Origin: Hallella multisaccharivorax DSM 17128
GTDB lineage: Bacteria > Bacteroidota > Bacteroidia > Bacteroidales > Bacteroidaceae
Reading direction: 5' to 3'
NCBI RefSeq assembly: GCF_000218235.1
Contig: NZ_GL945017.1
Span: forward strand, 3,270,155-3,334,154
DNA: 64,000 nucleotides
The notes beneath the pieces were generated by a model. The model made no database searches. It saw nothing but the letters and a program-made list of their open reading frames with translations, and was not told the DNA's origin. How positions within the stretch are numbered: the stretch's first letter is position 1; every line of letters starts with the position of its first letter. Positions 41,433 through 50,462 of this stretch are shown here, piece by piece. A program made the translations under genes and the position numbers.

Positions 41433-42314
41433 ATGAAAAAGACCATATACAGTTTGCTGGCTGTTGCGCTCCTTGCAGGATTCTCATCATGCTCAAGCGA
41501 CGACAAGACAGTGCCCAGCTCAATCATTGACCAAACCACCATCACTTCAACTGCCAGGCCCGGAGAAGTAGTCTTCCATTGGACAAAACCTTCACATCCT
41601 GACTACTACTATGTAAAGGTGAAATACAACGATCCCAAAAAGGGCGAAGTGGTGAAGAACGCCAGTTCTTATGCTGACTCTATCGTTATCGATGGGCTCT
41701 ACGCCAAGTATGGCAGGTTGGACTATCAGTTCTCCTTTGTCAGTAACGACGGAGGCGAGACCGCGCCGTTCACGGTCAGCGCACAGGCCGGTGCCGTGCT
41801 GCCTACTGTGAAAGACGCAGGATTGGGCGATGCCATCACCCTCACGGCTGATGACTTGTGGACCGATGATCAGGAAACATCGGAAGGACCCATCAGAAAT
41901 CTCGTTGACGGAAATAACAACAGTTTCTTCCACATGAGTTGGTCAAGTCCTTCGCCTTTCCCCCATTACATAGTGGTGGACCTCAAGAAAGAAGTAACGG
42001 GCGTCATGTTCAGCTACGTCTGCCGTAACAATAACAACAAGGACAATCCAAAGCAGATTACAGTTTTAGGATCCAGTGAGTTCAATAAGTCAACCGATGC
42101 ACTGACAAAAGCATTTCAATTAAATGTACTGACAGGGCTACCTGGTGATAAGGCCGCCTCTTACGACTCGCCGCATATCGTGAGTGCTGAACCTTTCCGT
42201 TATCTCTGGCTCCGAATTGACTCGTCAACATCAGGAAGTCAATGGGTAGCACTCGCAGAGCTTTCCGTGAAAGAAGTGAAGACGACTATCTACGACCCTG
42301 AAAACGAGAAGTAA
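41433..42314 (+). CDS. Surface lipoprotein with FN3-like and discoidin-like domains (SusE/F position)
   Basis: This 293-residue lipoprotein has lipobox SSC (LLAGFSSCSSDDK). Residues of about 35-125 look FN3-like (ARPGEVVFHWTKPSHPDYYY; LDYQFSFVSNDGGE), and about 140-285 are discoidin-like (LVDGNNNSFFHMSWSSPSPF; YIVVDLKKEVTG; RYLWLRIDSS). It closes the SusC/D operon, 28 bp after SusD and just before a strong terminator. A shorter relative in plan of the BACON protein of the first operon, it probably binds glycans at the surface. Confidence 0.8.
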   Translation: MKKTIYSLLAVALLAGFSSCSSDDKTVPSSIIDQTTITSTARPGEVVFHWTKPSHPDYYYVKVKYNDPKKGEVVKNASSYADSIVIDGLYAKYGRLDYQFSFVSNDGGETAPFTVSAQAGAVLPTVKDAGLGDAITLTADDLWTDDQETSEGPIRNLVDGNNNSFFHMSWSSPSPFPHYIVVDLKKEVTGVMFSYVCRNNNNKDNPKQITVLGSSEFNKSTDALTKAFQLNVLTGLPGDKAASYDSPHIVSAEPFRYLWLRIDSSTSGSQWVALAELSVKEVKTTIYDPENEK

Positions 42315-42337
42315 TAACCGTCAACGAAAAAAAGAAG

Positions 42338-42367
42338 GTGTATCATCGAAAATGATACACTTTTTTT
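42338..42367 (+). terminator. Intrinsic terminator of the second SusC/D operon
   Basis: GTGTATCAT, loop CGAAA, ATGATACAC is a perfect 9-bp stem followed by seven T. It starts 24 bp past the operon's last stop. Confidence 0.92.
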
Positions 42368-42369
42368 AT

Positions 42370-42482
42370 TCATTGCCTCTACGCCGTAATCGCATCGCCT
42401 CTACGCCGTAATCGCATCGCCTTTACACTGTAATCGCATTGCCTTTACACTGTAGACGCGATGCGATTACAGTGTAGAGGCA
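42370..42482 (+). repeat. Array 3: four 22-bp units plus one inverted unit
   Basis: Units start at 42370, 42392, 42414 and 42436; the first two carry CTACGCCGTAA, the next two TTACACTGTA, and the fourth ends GTAGAC. At 42458-42482 an inverted copy (GCGATGCGATTACAGTGTAG, then AGGCA) can pair with unit 4 over about 15 bp with one mismatch, and a T run (42489-42494) follows. This head-to-head pair may act as a terminator between convergent operons. Confidence 0.93.
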
Positions 42483-42501
42483 GTCGCGTTTTTTATATAT
42501 G

Positions 42502-45500
42502 TCAGGCAAGGCTCTTTACGTCGCCAGTACGCTTGAGTACGCCCCATTGCTGCAGCTCACCCTTGATGGCTTTGAGATAACTCTTGAAGAGCACGTAGTA
42601 CATGATCCAGCGGTAGAAAAAGCGCTGCGGAATGATCCACAACAGCACCCACAGCCGTTCGTGCTCAAAAAGATAAGCCATGATGCTCACGCTGGCATCC
42701 ACGGCGAGAAAAATCAGGTAATAGGTCAGGATCTGCAAGGCGTTGCCCGAGAAAAGCCCCACAAACATCATGATGTCTGCCAACGGTGAGAAGGTGGGGA
42801 TGATGTATTGGAACACCAGCATGTTGGGCATGGCCCACAGTCCGAAACCGTGTTTTTTCGGATTGAAGAGTGATGCCCGGTGCTTCCAGAAAGTTTGCAT
42901 CACGCCAAAGCACCAGCGCACACGCTGCTTGACAAACTGCGCCACGTTCTCCGGCGCCTCGGTCATAGCCACGGCGAAGTTTTCGTTTTCAATGACATAT
43001 CCGCTCTCGATGATGCGCATGGTCAGGTCGCAGTCCTCGGCAAGGGTATCATTGGTGAGGCCACCGGCTTTCTCGATGGCCTCCTTGCGGAAGGCGCCGA
43101 TGGCCCCAGGCACCACAGTGATGGCATTGATGTAAGAGTAGGCCATGCGGTCAAAGTTCTGGCTGGTGGTGTACTCGATAGCCTGCCAGCGCGTAAGCAT
43201 GTTGCACTGGTTGCCCACTTTCACGTTTCCTGCCACGGCGCCGATGCGGTGTTCGCCGTCAGCAAGGAAGTGCTGCATGAGTTTGCTCACGGCATCGGGG
43301 CGCAGCTGTGTGTCGGCATCAATGCACACCACATAGTCCGACGAGGTGCGGGCTATGCCATAGTTCAGTGCCGAAGCCTTGCCCCCATTGGGCTTGCCGA
43401 GGATGTGCACCTTCTCATTGCCGTCAAAAGCCTCGTGAATACGGTCCAGAGTGTGATCCTTGCTGCCGTCATCGACGAAGTAGATGTCGAAGTTTGGATA
43501 GTCCTCCTTGAGCAAGGTCTCCACCGTACGCACGGCATTGACTTCCTCGTTGTAGGCGGGGACGATGATAGAGACCTTTGGCGCGTTGTCCTCTGTGAGC
43601 GTCGTGTAATGACGGCGACGCTCTTTACGCTTTTCCATCACCATGAGGTAGTACATGAACCCGAGGCGCAGGAAGCCAAGTACGATAAAGACCACAAACA
43701 GCGCGGTAAGGAAATCGCTCAGGTGATAGATGATCTCGGCCAGCGTGAGGTTGGCTTGCATGGCATAATAAGTCTTGCCTTTAGGTACAGGCGGCATGAG
43801 CTGAGAACGGCTCATACCGAGATATTTCTCCAGAGAGATGAAATGGTAGCCTTCGTGCTGCAAGGTGCGGATGATGCGCGGCAGTGCTGCCAAAGTAGGC
43901 TTGCGGGTTACGCCGCCGGCATCGTGAAGCAGGATGATGTGGCCGTCGCCACGGTGCACACCGTCAATGACACGATGATAGATCTGGTCAGCTGACACGC
44001 CGAGTTCCCAGTCGTTAGGGTCGACCTCTTCACCCACAAAGAGATAGTCGCGGCGGCTGGCAAGGATCATCGGTTCGATCTCCTCATGTTGCGTAGGATC
44101 GGCATCGGCATTGTAAGGCGCACGGAAGAGAATGGTACTCTGTCCGGTGACGCTCTCCAAGAGCATGCGCGTCAGCTTGAGCTCAGCATAGGTGCGGGCG
44201 TCCGAGTTCTCAATCATGTTATGGTGGGTGAAGGTGTGGTTGCCTATGGTGTAGCCCTCATCGTAGACCCTGCGAACAAGGGGCAGGTTCTTCTCCATCT
44301 GCAAGCCTACCATGAAGAAAGCGGCTGGCGCATGATATTTCTTCAACGTGCTGAGCACACGCGGTGTCCACCGATAGTCGGGACCGTCGTCAAAGGTGAG
44401 CAGCAAATCCTTGGGACCGCAATGGCCCAACTTCGTGATCGTGTAAGTAGAGGGCAGCCCCAGGTATTTCTCCTCAGTGATGATAGCGTCATTGGGATCC
44501 ATCGCCAGACTGACTTTACCTTCCTTCGGTTCCGACTCCACATCCATGACCTCGCCCGTGCCAACAAAGTTAACATCGTCGTAACCCACCAGGCGCATCA
44601 TCTTGTTCATGTTCCATTTCTTCACTTGCTCCCAAGCCAGGTCCTTGCCATAGAAATTCCACAGCCGGTGATCTTCGGTGCCGAGACGCCACACGCTGAA
44701 GCCGGCAAGATGATAGGTCACACCGAAACGCATCATGTTGAACAGCGTCGCCGCATCCGTAAAATAGACTTGATGCAGCAGGTTGTCGTCGTCATAGTAG
44801 GAGTAAGAGAGATTGTACGAATCGTCATTGAAGTGGATGTCAGCCCCTGCGTCAAGCGCTGAGGCAATGGTTTGATCGAACGACACTGTGCTTGCATTGT
44901 CGCCATCCGGCCAGTCGTATCCGTAAGCGGCGAGACCGAGAACGAGCTTGTCGTTGGGGATGTTTTTCGCCGCCCAATCGGTTGCACGCTCCACCCAGTG
45001 CTGCGAAGCGATGTCGCCAGGCCGGCTGTCGGTGTTGTGCTCATCATAGGCCATGAGGAAGAGGTAGTCGTTGTACTTCGCCAACGGCTGCACATCGTAG
45101 TCGTCATTAAACGGCTGGATGTCCTGGGTGATATACATGCCGTTATCGTGGAAAAGCTGTGAAAGCTCCTTGACGAAGTTGGTGAGCTGTGCGTTGTCGT
45201 TGATGGTCAAGTCCTCCAAGTCGATGTTGACACCCTGGAAGCGGAAGCGATGACAGACGACGAGCATGCTGTTGATGAACCGTTTGCGCAGGGCTGGATT
45301 CCTCATGATGCGGCCGATGCCCTCCGACCGGAAGCCGTTCTTGTAGTTGTTGGTCAGCATGGGCATGATGGGAATACCCGACTTACGCATGAGGGCAAGG
45401 GCTTTCTTATCAACCCTTATTTCCAACTCACACGTCTTGGGATTGATGAAAAGCCACTCCGGAATCACCAGATTCAGATTCCTCATGTTCTGCTTCAATG

Positions 45501-45906
45501 AGCGCAGGGCATGCGGGTCCCAGTTGACAAACCATGCCGCGCGAACGCCCATGCGCGGGTCTGTCCATTCGTTGATGAACTTCTGCGTTAGCCCTTTCCC
45601 GTGTCCGACAAAGCGGTGGCTCTTCTCAAAGTGCTCCAGGTAAGTGTTGTGCATATGTCGCTCCACGAAATTGTCGCGGAGAGAACGGTAGGTCTTTGTC
45701 AGTTTGATGTCGCGCATGAAAGGCTTGGAACCCGACATCACGCCACGATAATCGTGACGGAAAGGCATGTTTGGACTGCCTTCCATAAAGAACATCGTAA
45801 TAAAAACAATGAGCAACAAGGCAACGAGAGTCGCGAAGAAACGCATCGTCCATTTAAACCGCATCCACCTCCGACGGCTATCGGTCTGGAACACTTGCTT
45901 ATCCAT
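42502..45906 (-). CDS. Tri-domain membrane protein: GH18-like, NodB deacetylase and GT2 polysaccharide synthase
   Basis: This 1134-residue protein has one N-terminal membrane segment (about 22-41). A GH18-like domain (about 110-440) has the GVNIDLEDL motif with Glu231 at the catalytic position. A NodB domain (about 495-700) has Asp506-Asp507 in LLLTFDDGPD, zinc ligands His557 and His561 in GNHTFTHH, and LLHDAGG. After a membrane segment (about 723-755) a processive GT2 domain follows, with VSIIVPAYNEE, DAD at 863-865, LAEDCD at 955-960 and QRVRW at 994-998, then C-terminal membrane helices. The parts correspond to making, deacetylating and cutting a beta-linked HexNAc polymer, as PgaC and PgaB do separately in PNAG export. 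The actual polymer is inferred. Confidence 0.9.
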   Translation of the reverse strand: MDKQVFQTDSRRRWMRFKWTMRFFATLVALLLIVFITMFFMEGSPNMPFRHDYRGVMSGSKPFMRDIKLTKTYRSLRDNFVERHMHNTYLEHFEKSHRFVGHGKGLTQKFINEWTDPRMGVRAAWFVNWDPHALRSLKQNMRNLNLVIPEWLFINPKTCELEIRVDKKALALMRKSGIPIMPMLTNNYKNGFRSEGIGRIMRNPALRKRFINSMLVVCHRFRFQGVNIDLEDLTINDNAQLTNFVKELSQLFHDNGMYITQDIQPFNDDYDVQPLAKYNDYLFLMAYDEHNTDSRPGDIASQHWVERATDWAAKNIPNDKLVLGLAAYGYDWPDGDNASTVSFDQTIASALDAGADIHFNDDSYNLSYSYYDDDNLLHQVYFTDAATLFNMMRFGVTYHLAGFSVWRLGTEDHRLWNFYGKDLAWEQVKKWNMNKMMRLVGYDDVNFVGTGEVMDVESEPKEGKVSLAMDPNDAIITEEKYLGLPSTYTITKLGHCGPKDLLLTFDDGPDYRWTPRVLSTLKKYHAPAAFFMVGLQMEKNLPLVRRVYDEGYTIGNHTFTHHNMIENSDARTYAELKLTRMLLESVTGQSTILFRAPYNADADPTQHEEIEPMILASRRDYLFVGEEVDPNDWELGVSADQIYHRVIDGVHRGDGHIILLHDAGGVTRKPTLAALPRIIRTLQHEGYHFISLEKYLGMSRSQLMPPVPKGKTYYAMQANLTLAEIIYHLSDFLTALFVVFIVLGFLRLGFMYYLMVMEKRKERRRHYTTLTEDNAPKVSIIVPAYNEEVNAVRTVETLLKEDYPNFDIYFVDDGSKDHTLDRIHEAFDGNEKVHILGKPNGGKASALNYGIARTSSDYVVCIDADTQLRPDAVSKLMQHFLADGEHRIGAVAGNVKVGNQCNMLTRWQAIEYTTSQNFDRMAYSYINAITVVPGAIGAFRKEAIEKAGGLTNDTLAEDCDLTMRIIESGYVIENENFAVAMTEAPENVAQFVKQRVRWCFGVMQTFWKHRASLFNPKKHGFGLWAMPNMLVFQYIIPTFSPLADIMMFVGLFSGNALQILTYYLIFLAVDASVSIMAYLFEHERLWVLLWIIPQRFFYRWIMYYVLFKSYLKAIKGELQQWGVLKRTGDVKSLA

Positions 45907-45989
45907 AAATCTTTTTCTCTACAATCTTTTTACATAACAAAAAAGAATGACTGCAAGAGCCGTTCACTAATACTGCTCTAATTGCGGTG

Positions 45990-45997
45990 CAAAGGTA
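45990..45997 (-). promoter_or_regulatory. Promoter -7 element for the tri-domain synthase gene
   Basis: The minus strand reads TACCTTTG, 83 bp before the ATG at 45906. It separates this gene from the biosynthetic operon ending at 46061. No strong TTTG at -33 was seen. Confidence 0.55.
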
Positions 45998-46060
45998 AAC
46001 GATTATCTGATGGCCGCCGTTGTAACATTGTGTAAAAATGATTAACGGGAGATTAAAAAG

Positions 46061-47416
46061 CTATAACTCAGCATAGTATTTCCGGTCAGGCTTCCCGTTG
46101 AAAGTATGATGGATAGCATCCACTTGCTCAAAGACACGCGGCACCTTATAAGTTTCGAGCCGTGACGCGATAAAGCGTGCCAGATCTCTCTTATTGACCG
46201 TTGCCCCCTCCTCCACGACATAACACAGCTTGACGGTCTCGCCAAAAAGGGGAGATAAGTCTCTCAAGCAAATGCAATCCATAATGCCAGGGAACGAGGC
46301 TACGACATTTTCCACCTCCTGCGGTGACACTTTATAGCCGCCGGTGTTGATGACGTCATTGTTGCGGCCCAGCATGTAGAGGTTACCTTCAGAGTCTATC
46401 TTTCCGAGATCTTGCGTGTATAAGGTGCCGTCTCTCAACACTGAAGCCGTAAGCCGTTCATCGTCAAGGTAACCGCTCATCAGCGTCGCACCCTGACAAG
46501 CGATAGTGTGATCGTCAGCGATCATCACTGAAGAGTGGACCATCGGCTTGCCCACACACCCTGCCACATAAGGCTCATGGTTAAAATTGTAAGTGCAGAC
46601 GATGCCCGTCTCCGTAGAGGCGTAAGTGTTATACAACCGCGCGTGAGGCAACAAGTCACAGAGCTCTTCCATGTCTTTCTGCGCCAAGGTGGCTCCGCCC
46701 GTCTCTATGAAATCAATGTTCTCTGATAGGAGAGACAACTGCTTTCTACCCAGCATCAACATCATCCGTATGCTTGAAGGAACCATAAAGACGGCCAGGC
46801 GCCCGCCCGGGAAACCGAGTACCTCAAAGAAACGCGTCATATCCTTCATACCATCCAGCAGGATGAGCGTACCGCCTACCATGAGTGTAGACCACAATTT
46901 GGACAGGCAGCCTAAGTGATTGAGCGGTCCACATATTACAAATATGGTTTCCGGGCCATAGCCTTGTGCCTGAATGAGATTGTCGGCATTGGCAAGGAGG
47001 GCGCGGTAACTCTCCATGACGCCCTTCTGTGCCCCCGTGGAGCCAGTGGTGAACAGCACGTCGGCAATATTCTCCAAAGGCGAAGCGGCAGACCATGGCA
47101 GCGCCTTGCCCGCCAGAGAATGTCGCAGAGCAGAGAAAAGCTCATCCGTCAGGTCCTTGTCCACCGGAACAGCGACGCCTCCCAAGAGGTGTACAGAGAG
47201 ATAGGTGTATAGGAAATCGGGGGTCGGCAAGGCCCTGAAGATATGCAGCTGGCCATGTCCCAATCCACCCGATAAGAGCTCGTCGCGCCGCCGGCACATC
47301 TCAGCCCAGAGTCCCGAATACGTGATGCGATGATTCTCACAGACAATGGCGGTCTTGCCGGGCAAGACGGAAGCATGTTCGCGGATGGCTTCCTCAAGGG
47401 TCTTAGACAACGACAT
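46061..47416 (-). CDS. AMP-dependent acyl/aryl ligase of the polyene-type cluster
   Basis: This 451-residue ANL-family enzyme has the phosphate loop TTGSTGAQKG (123-132), the adenine-binding block LYNTYASTETG, the hinge region YTQDLGKIDSEGNLYMLGRN and a C-terminal Lys in FNGKPDRKYY (about 445). It would activate an acid as the acyl-AMP and load it onto an ACP, matching the starter-loading ligase of aryl-polyene clusters. It is shorter than typical CoA ligases because the N-terminal region is compact. It is the last gene of the operon, 8 bp after a small ACP. Which acid it uses cannot be told, and no ammonia-lyase that would make an aryl acid lies nearby. Confidence 0.85.
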   Translation of the reverse strand: MSLSKTLEEAIREHASVLPGKTAIVCENHRITYSGLWAEMCRRRDELLSGGLGHGQLHIFRALPTPDFLYTYLSVHLLGGVAVPVDKDLTDELFSALRHSLAGKALPWSAASPLENIADVLFTTGSTGAQKGVMESYRALLANADNLIQAQGYGPETIFVICGPLNHLGCLSKLWSTLMVGGTLILLDGMKDMTRFFEVLGFPGGRLAVFMVPSSIRMMLMLGRKQLSLLSENIDFIETGGATLAQKDMEELCDLLPHARLYNTYASTETGIVCTYNFNHEPYVAGCVGKPMVHSSVMIADDHTIACQGATLMSGYLDDERLTASVLRDGTLYTQDLGKIDSEGNLYMLGRNNDVINTGGYKVSPQEVENVVASFPGIMDCICLRDLSPLFGETVKLCYVVEEGATVNKRDLARFIASRLETYKVPRVFEQVDAIHHTFNGKPDRKYYAEL

Positions 47417-47424
47417 AAGCGCGG

Positions 47425-47655
47425 TTATTTACCATTGACAGACTGCTTGGACTTGACTAAGGCAACAAGACTGTCAAGGTTACGGAAGTTCCTCGGAGTG
47501 ACATCTGTCGGCTCCAAGTCCACATCGTAAGCCTTCGACAGCGTCATCAGGATTGCGGTAATGCCTAAGGAGTCGAGTTCTGAAAACAAAAAGTCGGAAT
47601 CAAAGTCCACAAGAGGGAGTATGTCCTCCAACATTTTCTTTATCTCTTCTTTCAT
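47425..47655 (-). CDS. Acyl carrier protein (first ACP next to the AMP-ligase)
   Basis: A 76-residue protein with the phosphopantetheine attachment Ser29 in ELDSLGIT. It is slightly shorter before the motif than standard ACPs. Its start overlaps the MMPL stop by 4 bp (ATGA), and the ligase follows after 8 bp, so it is probably the ACP loaded by that ligase. Confidence 0.87.
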   Translation of the reverse strand: MKEEIKKMLEDILPLVDFDSDFLFSELDSLGITAILMTLSKAYDVDLEPTDVTPRNFRNLDSLVALVKSKQSVNGK

Positions 47656-50462
47656 GATTGGGGTTGTTTCTCTACTTTAATGTTTTTTGCGATTCTGCAT
47701 GCTATCTGCCTGCATACGGCTGCGTCATCCTCGTTGTCAACCTCCGCCATAATAGTCTTATTGGGGTACATCAAGGCCGCTGCCAACGCCACGGCTCCAT
47801 AAGAGCCTGCGTCAACGCTCAGCTGTCCGACAGTATCAGCATGGACAAGAGCAGAATAGTGGCGCAATGACTGCCTGACGGTTCTCACGACATCACTGCC
47901 ACAATAATAATAAGCGTCCTTGACGTAGGAGATATAATACTCCATCGCCTCACCTGGACTGCACACCTGGGGATAACGTTTCGGAAAGATGAGCGACTTC
48001 AGCGTGAGCGGACGGTTTCGCAATACACCCCTCTTGCTGACCAACCAACGAAAAATGAAGGGCGGAAGGATCCATGCCATCAACACCACAGAGAACATTC
48101 CGATGACCGTCACCACCGCTAAAGAATGGAGAGCGGGATGGCGCGCGATGATCAGCGCACCCATACCGATGAACATGATGAGTGCAGAGAGGAGAATGCT
48201 ATGCTTATAGGAAGCCAGCATCTTCCGGCCGTAGGCGTATTCATACTGACAGCCTTCAGTCATGAAAATGGTGTAGTCGTCACCCTGTCCAAAAATAAAC
48301 GTGGCAAGAATGATGTTCACAATGTTGAACTCCGTGCCCGTCAGGCCCATGATTCCCAATATCCACACCCAACTCACAGCCATGGGAAGGAACGACAGGG
48401 CAGCCAACTCGATGTTGCCAAAAGAGAACCAAAGAAAGAAGAAGACTATGAGACCGCATGCGTATCCGATGTAATTGAAATTATCGGAGAGGCTGTTGGC
48501 AATGACACTGTTAAGCTGACCTATCTCGAAATGATAATGCGAGGCATCATCAATGTGTCGGCCAATCTGGGCTAATGCATTGGAAGTGCCTGTCTTAGGC
48601 AATGAAACGACACTGACAATGTTGTAAGTTGCCATGGTCTTGTCATAAACAATGCCATTGGGCAACACCGCTTCCTGCCATGTTTTGAAGTAGGATGGTG
48701 CCCGCAACGGATAATCTCGCGAAAGAATGGCTTTGAATTTGGAGAAGGATTCTGCCGTAAAGCCTTGCCGTGAAGCCTCAACTGACAAAGCGGCCGCTAT
48801 CTGCTTTCCATATTTACCAATAAAAATCTGCCAGGCTTTCAACCGTTCGCGCTGTTCGCGCCGGGAACAAAGAAATTGCCCGACACCTGAAACAGAGGCT
48901 CCCGCCTTGCACAGTTGGGCGAGCTGTCCTTGGATGGCATCGTCGGCTGACAGCGCGGCATCGAGTGTTTTACCACTCGAAACAATGTAGATCTCCTTGT
49001 CCTTTGTCGCATTCTTCCGTTGCCGCGCCAGATAATCCAGGTCATGACGCTGTTCGGCAGACATGTAATTCATGTGCGAGAGATTCGCATCGAATCCCAC
49101 TCTGAAACTGAAAACCGCAAAGATAACCGTCAGCACAGCTATGGCAACAATGAGTTTGGGATACCTATCAGGCCGCCAGGCACCCAATTTGCCGAGGAAA
49201 ACGCGCTGCTGCGGCTGCGTATGGCGCACGATATGCGGCAGAAAAATAAGCACGAAAAGGATGGTACCCATGAGCAAAAACGAGGCAAAGAGACCTAAAT
49301 CACGTAAGGCTACCGATTTCAAGGGTACCAAAGCGAGGAAGGCACCTATCGTCGTGATATTGCCAATAAGCAGCGGCATCAGTATTTCCCTGAGTGCTTT
49401 GCGTACGTCCGACGTATGGGAGAGATGGGCAATGAGATGAAGAGGATAGTTGATGGCGATGCCGAGGATCACCGACGAGATACCTACCACAATGACCGAC
49501 ATATTGCTGTTGATGGCCGACAGCCCCGCCAAGGCGAAGAGCCAACCCCATGCTATGGACACGGCGATAAGTGCAATATTCCACGCATTGCGGAATGAAA
49601 CAATGAGAATCAACAAGATCAGCACGACCGCAATGGTGACCGAAACCGTGCTGTCGGCCTTGATGCGCTGCGCATTGCCTACAGCAATAACTGGCCCACC
49701 GGTGAGACGGACGGAGATGGTGGCATGATCGTGCTCGGTCTGCGCCACGATTTTCTCTAATTGACCAACCAATGCATAGTTGTGCTCCGTCTCACTGGAG
49801 CCGTAGGGTGATGTTATCATGACAAGCGCACGCTTCATATCGGGCATGAAGATATGGTCATCGTAGAGCTCATAGCCCAACTGACTGGTCTGTGACGATA
49901 ATTTCCGCACCACAGGCGTGAAGAGATGCAGCGGATCCCTACCCATATTGTCAGAGAGAAAGCTGCCTGAAGGTAAGAGCAACAGTTGCTTGTCGAGTGC
50001 CAATTGGTCTTTGATGAAGTGGCGACTCCTTAGTTTCCGCTCCATGCTGGCATAGTCGTCGTGAGTCAGAAAATAGGGAACATTGTCATAAACAAACGAG
50101 GCAGCCTGAGCCATACGATCCATATCCACCTGTGAGCTAATGGCATCGGCTTTCAAGTTTGTGTGTTTCCGTACCGCTTCTACAAAATCATCAACAGCCT
50201 GAACGATACTGTCAGGGTCAGCCTTCGCATCGTCTTTTCCACCCACAAGCACAAGAATGCGGTCGGCACCGGACAGTTGACGATAGATTGCCATGGCTTC
50301 CTGATTACGGCTGCCAAGAGGAAGGAAATCGGAAATATCCTCTTTGAAATGTATCCGGGAGACCAGCATGCACAACAAAGGCACTGTCAGCAACAGCACA
50401 AGAAGCATCCTGCCTCTGTGCATGCTGAAATAATCGAATATCCTCAAAACGAGTCTCGTCAT
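47652..50462 (-). CDS. MMPL/RND-family exporter with C-terminal extension
   Basis: This 936-residue inner-membrane protein has two repeats of one plus five membrane segments, separated by large periplasmic domains (about 45-240 and 460-630). The first helix bundle contains VGISSVILGIAINYPLHLIA and the second IFGQGDDYTIFMTEGCQ, carrying the polar residues used for proton relay in this family. It matches the MMPL exporter of aryl-polyene/flexirubin clusters, thought to move the lipid-linked product out of the inner membrane. After the last helix, about 95 extra cytosolic residues include YISYVKDAYYYCGSDVVRTV and VDAGSYGAVALAAALMYPNK, resembling a degenerate Rossmann or methyltransferase fold. 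Overlaps both neighbours by 4 bp (ATGA). Confidence 0.88.
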   Translation of the reverse strand: MTRLVLRIFDYFSMHRGRMLLVLLLTVPLLCMLVSRIHFKEDISDFLPLGSRNQEAMAIYRQLSGADRILVLVGGKDDAKADPDSIVQAVDDFVEAVRKHTNLKADAISSQVDMDRMAQAASFVYDNVPYFLTHDDYASMERKLRSRHFIKDQLALDKQLLLLPSGSFLSDNMGRDPLHLFTPVVRKLSSQTSQLGYELYDDHIFMPDMKRALVMITSPYGSSETEHNYALVGQLEKIVAQTEHDHATISVRLTGGPVIAVGNAQRIKADSTVSVTIAVVLILLILIVSFRNAWNIALIAVSIAWGWLFALAGLSAINSNMSVIVVGISSVILGIAINYPLHLIAHLSHTSDVRKALREILMPLLIGNITTIGAFLALVPLKSVALRDLGLFASFLLMGTILFVLIFLPHIVRHTQPQQRVFLGKLGAWRPDRYPKLIVAIAVLTVIFAVFSFRVGFDANLSHMNYMSAEQRHDLDYLARQRKNATKDKEIYIVSSGKTLDAALSADDAIQGQLAQLCKAGASVSGVGQFLCSRREQRERLKAWQIFIGKYGKQIAAALSVEASRQGFTAESFSKFKAILSRDYPLRAPSYFKTWQEAVLPNGIVYDKTMATYNIVSVVSLPKTGTSNALAQIGRHIDDASHYHFEIGQLNSVIANSLSDNFNYIGYACGLIVFFFLWFSFGNIELAALSFLPMAVSWVWILGIMGLTGTEFNIVNIILATFIFGQGDDYTIFMTEGCQYEYAYGRKMLASYKHSILLSALIMFIGMGALIIARHPALHSLAVVTVIGMFSVVLMAWILPPFIFRWLVSKRGVLRNRPLTLKSLIFPKRYPQVCSPGEAMEYYISYVKDAYYYCGSDVVRTVRQSLRHYSALVHADTVGQLSVDAGSYGAVALAAALMYPNKTIMAEVDNEDDAAVCRQIACRIAKNIKVEKQPQS

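Noticed and set aside
42880..43995. 371-codon plus-strand frame opposite the tri-domain synthase
   Set aside because: The opposite strand has conserved NodB and GT2 motifs throughout; this frame shows none and has low-complexity His/Val-rich text.
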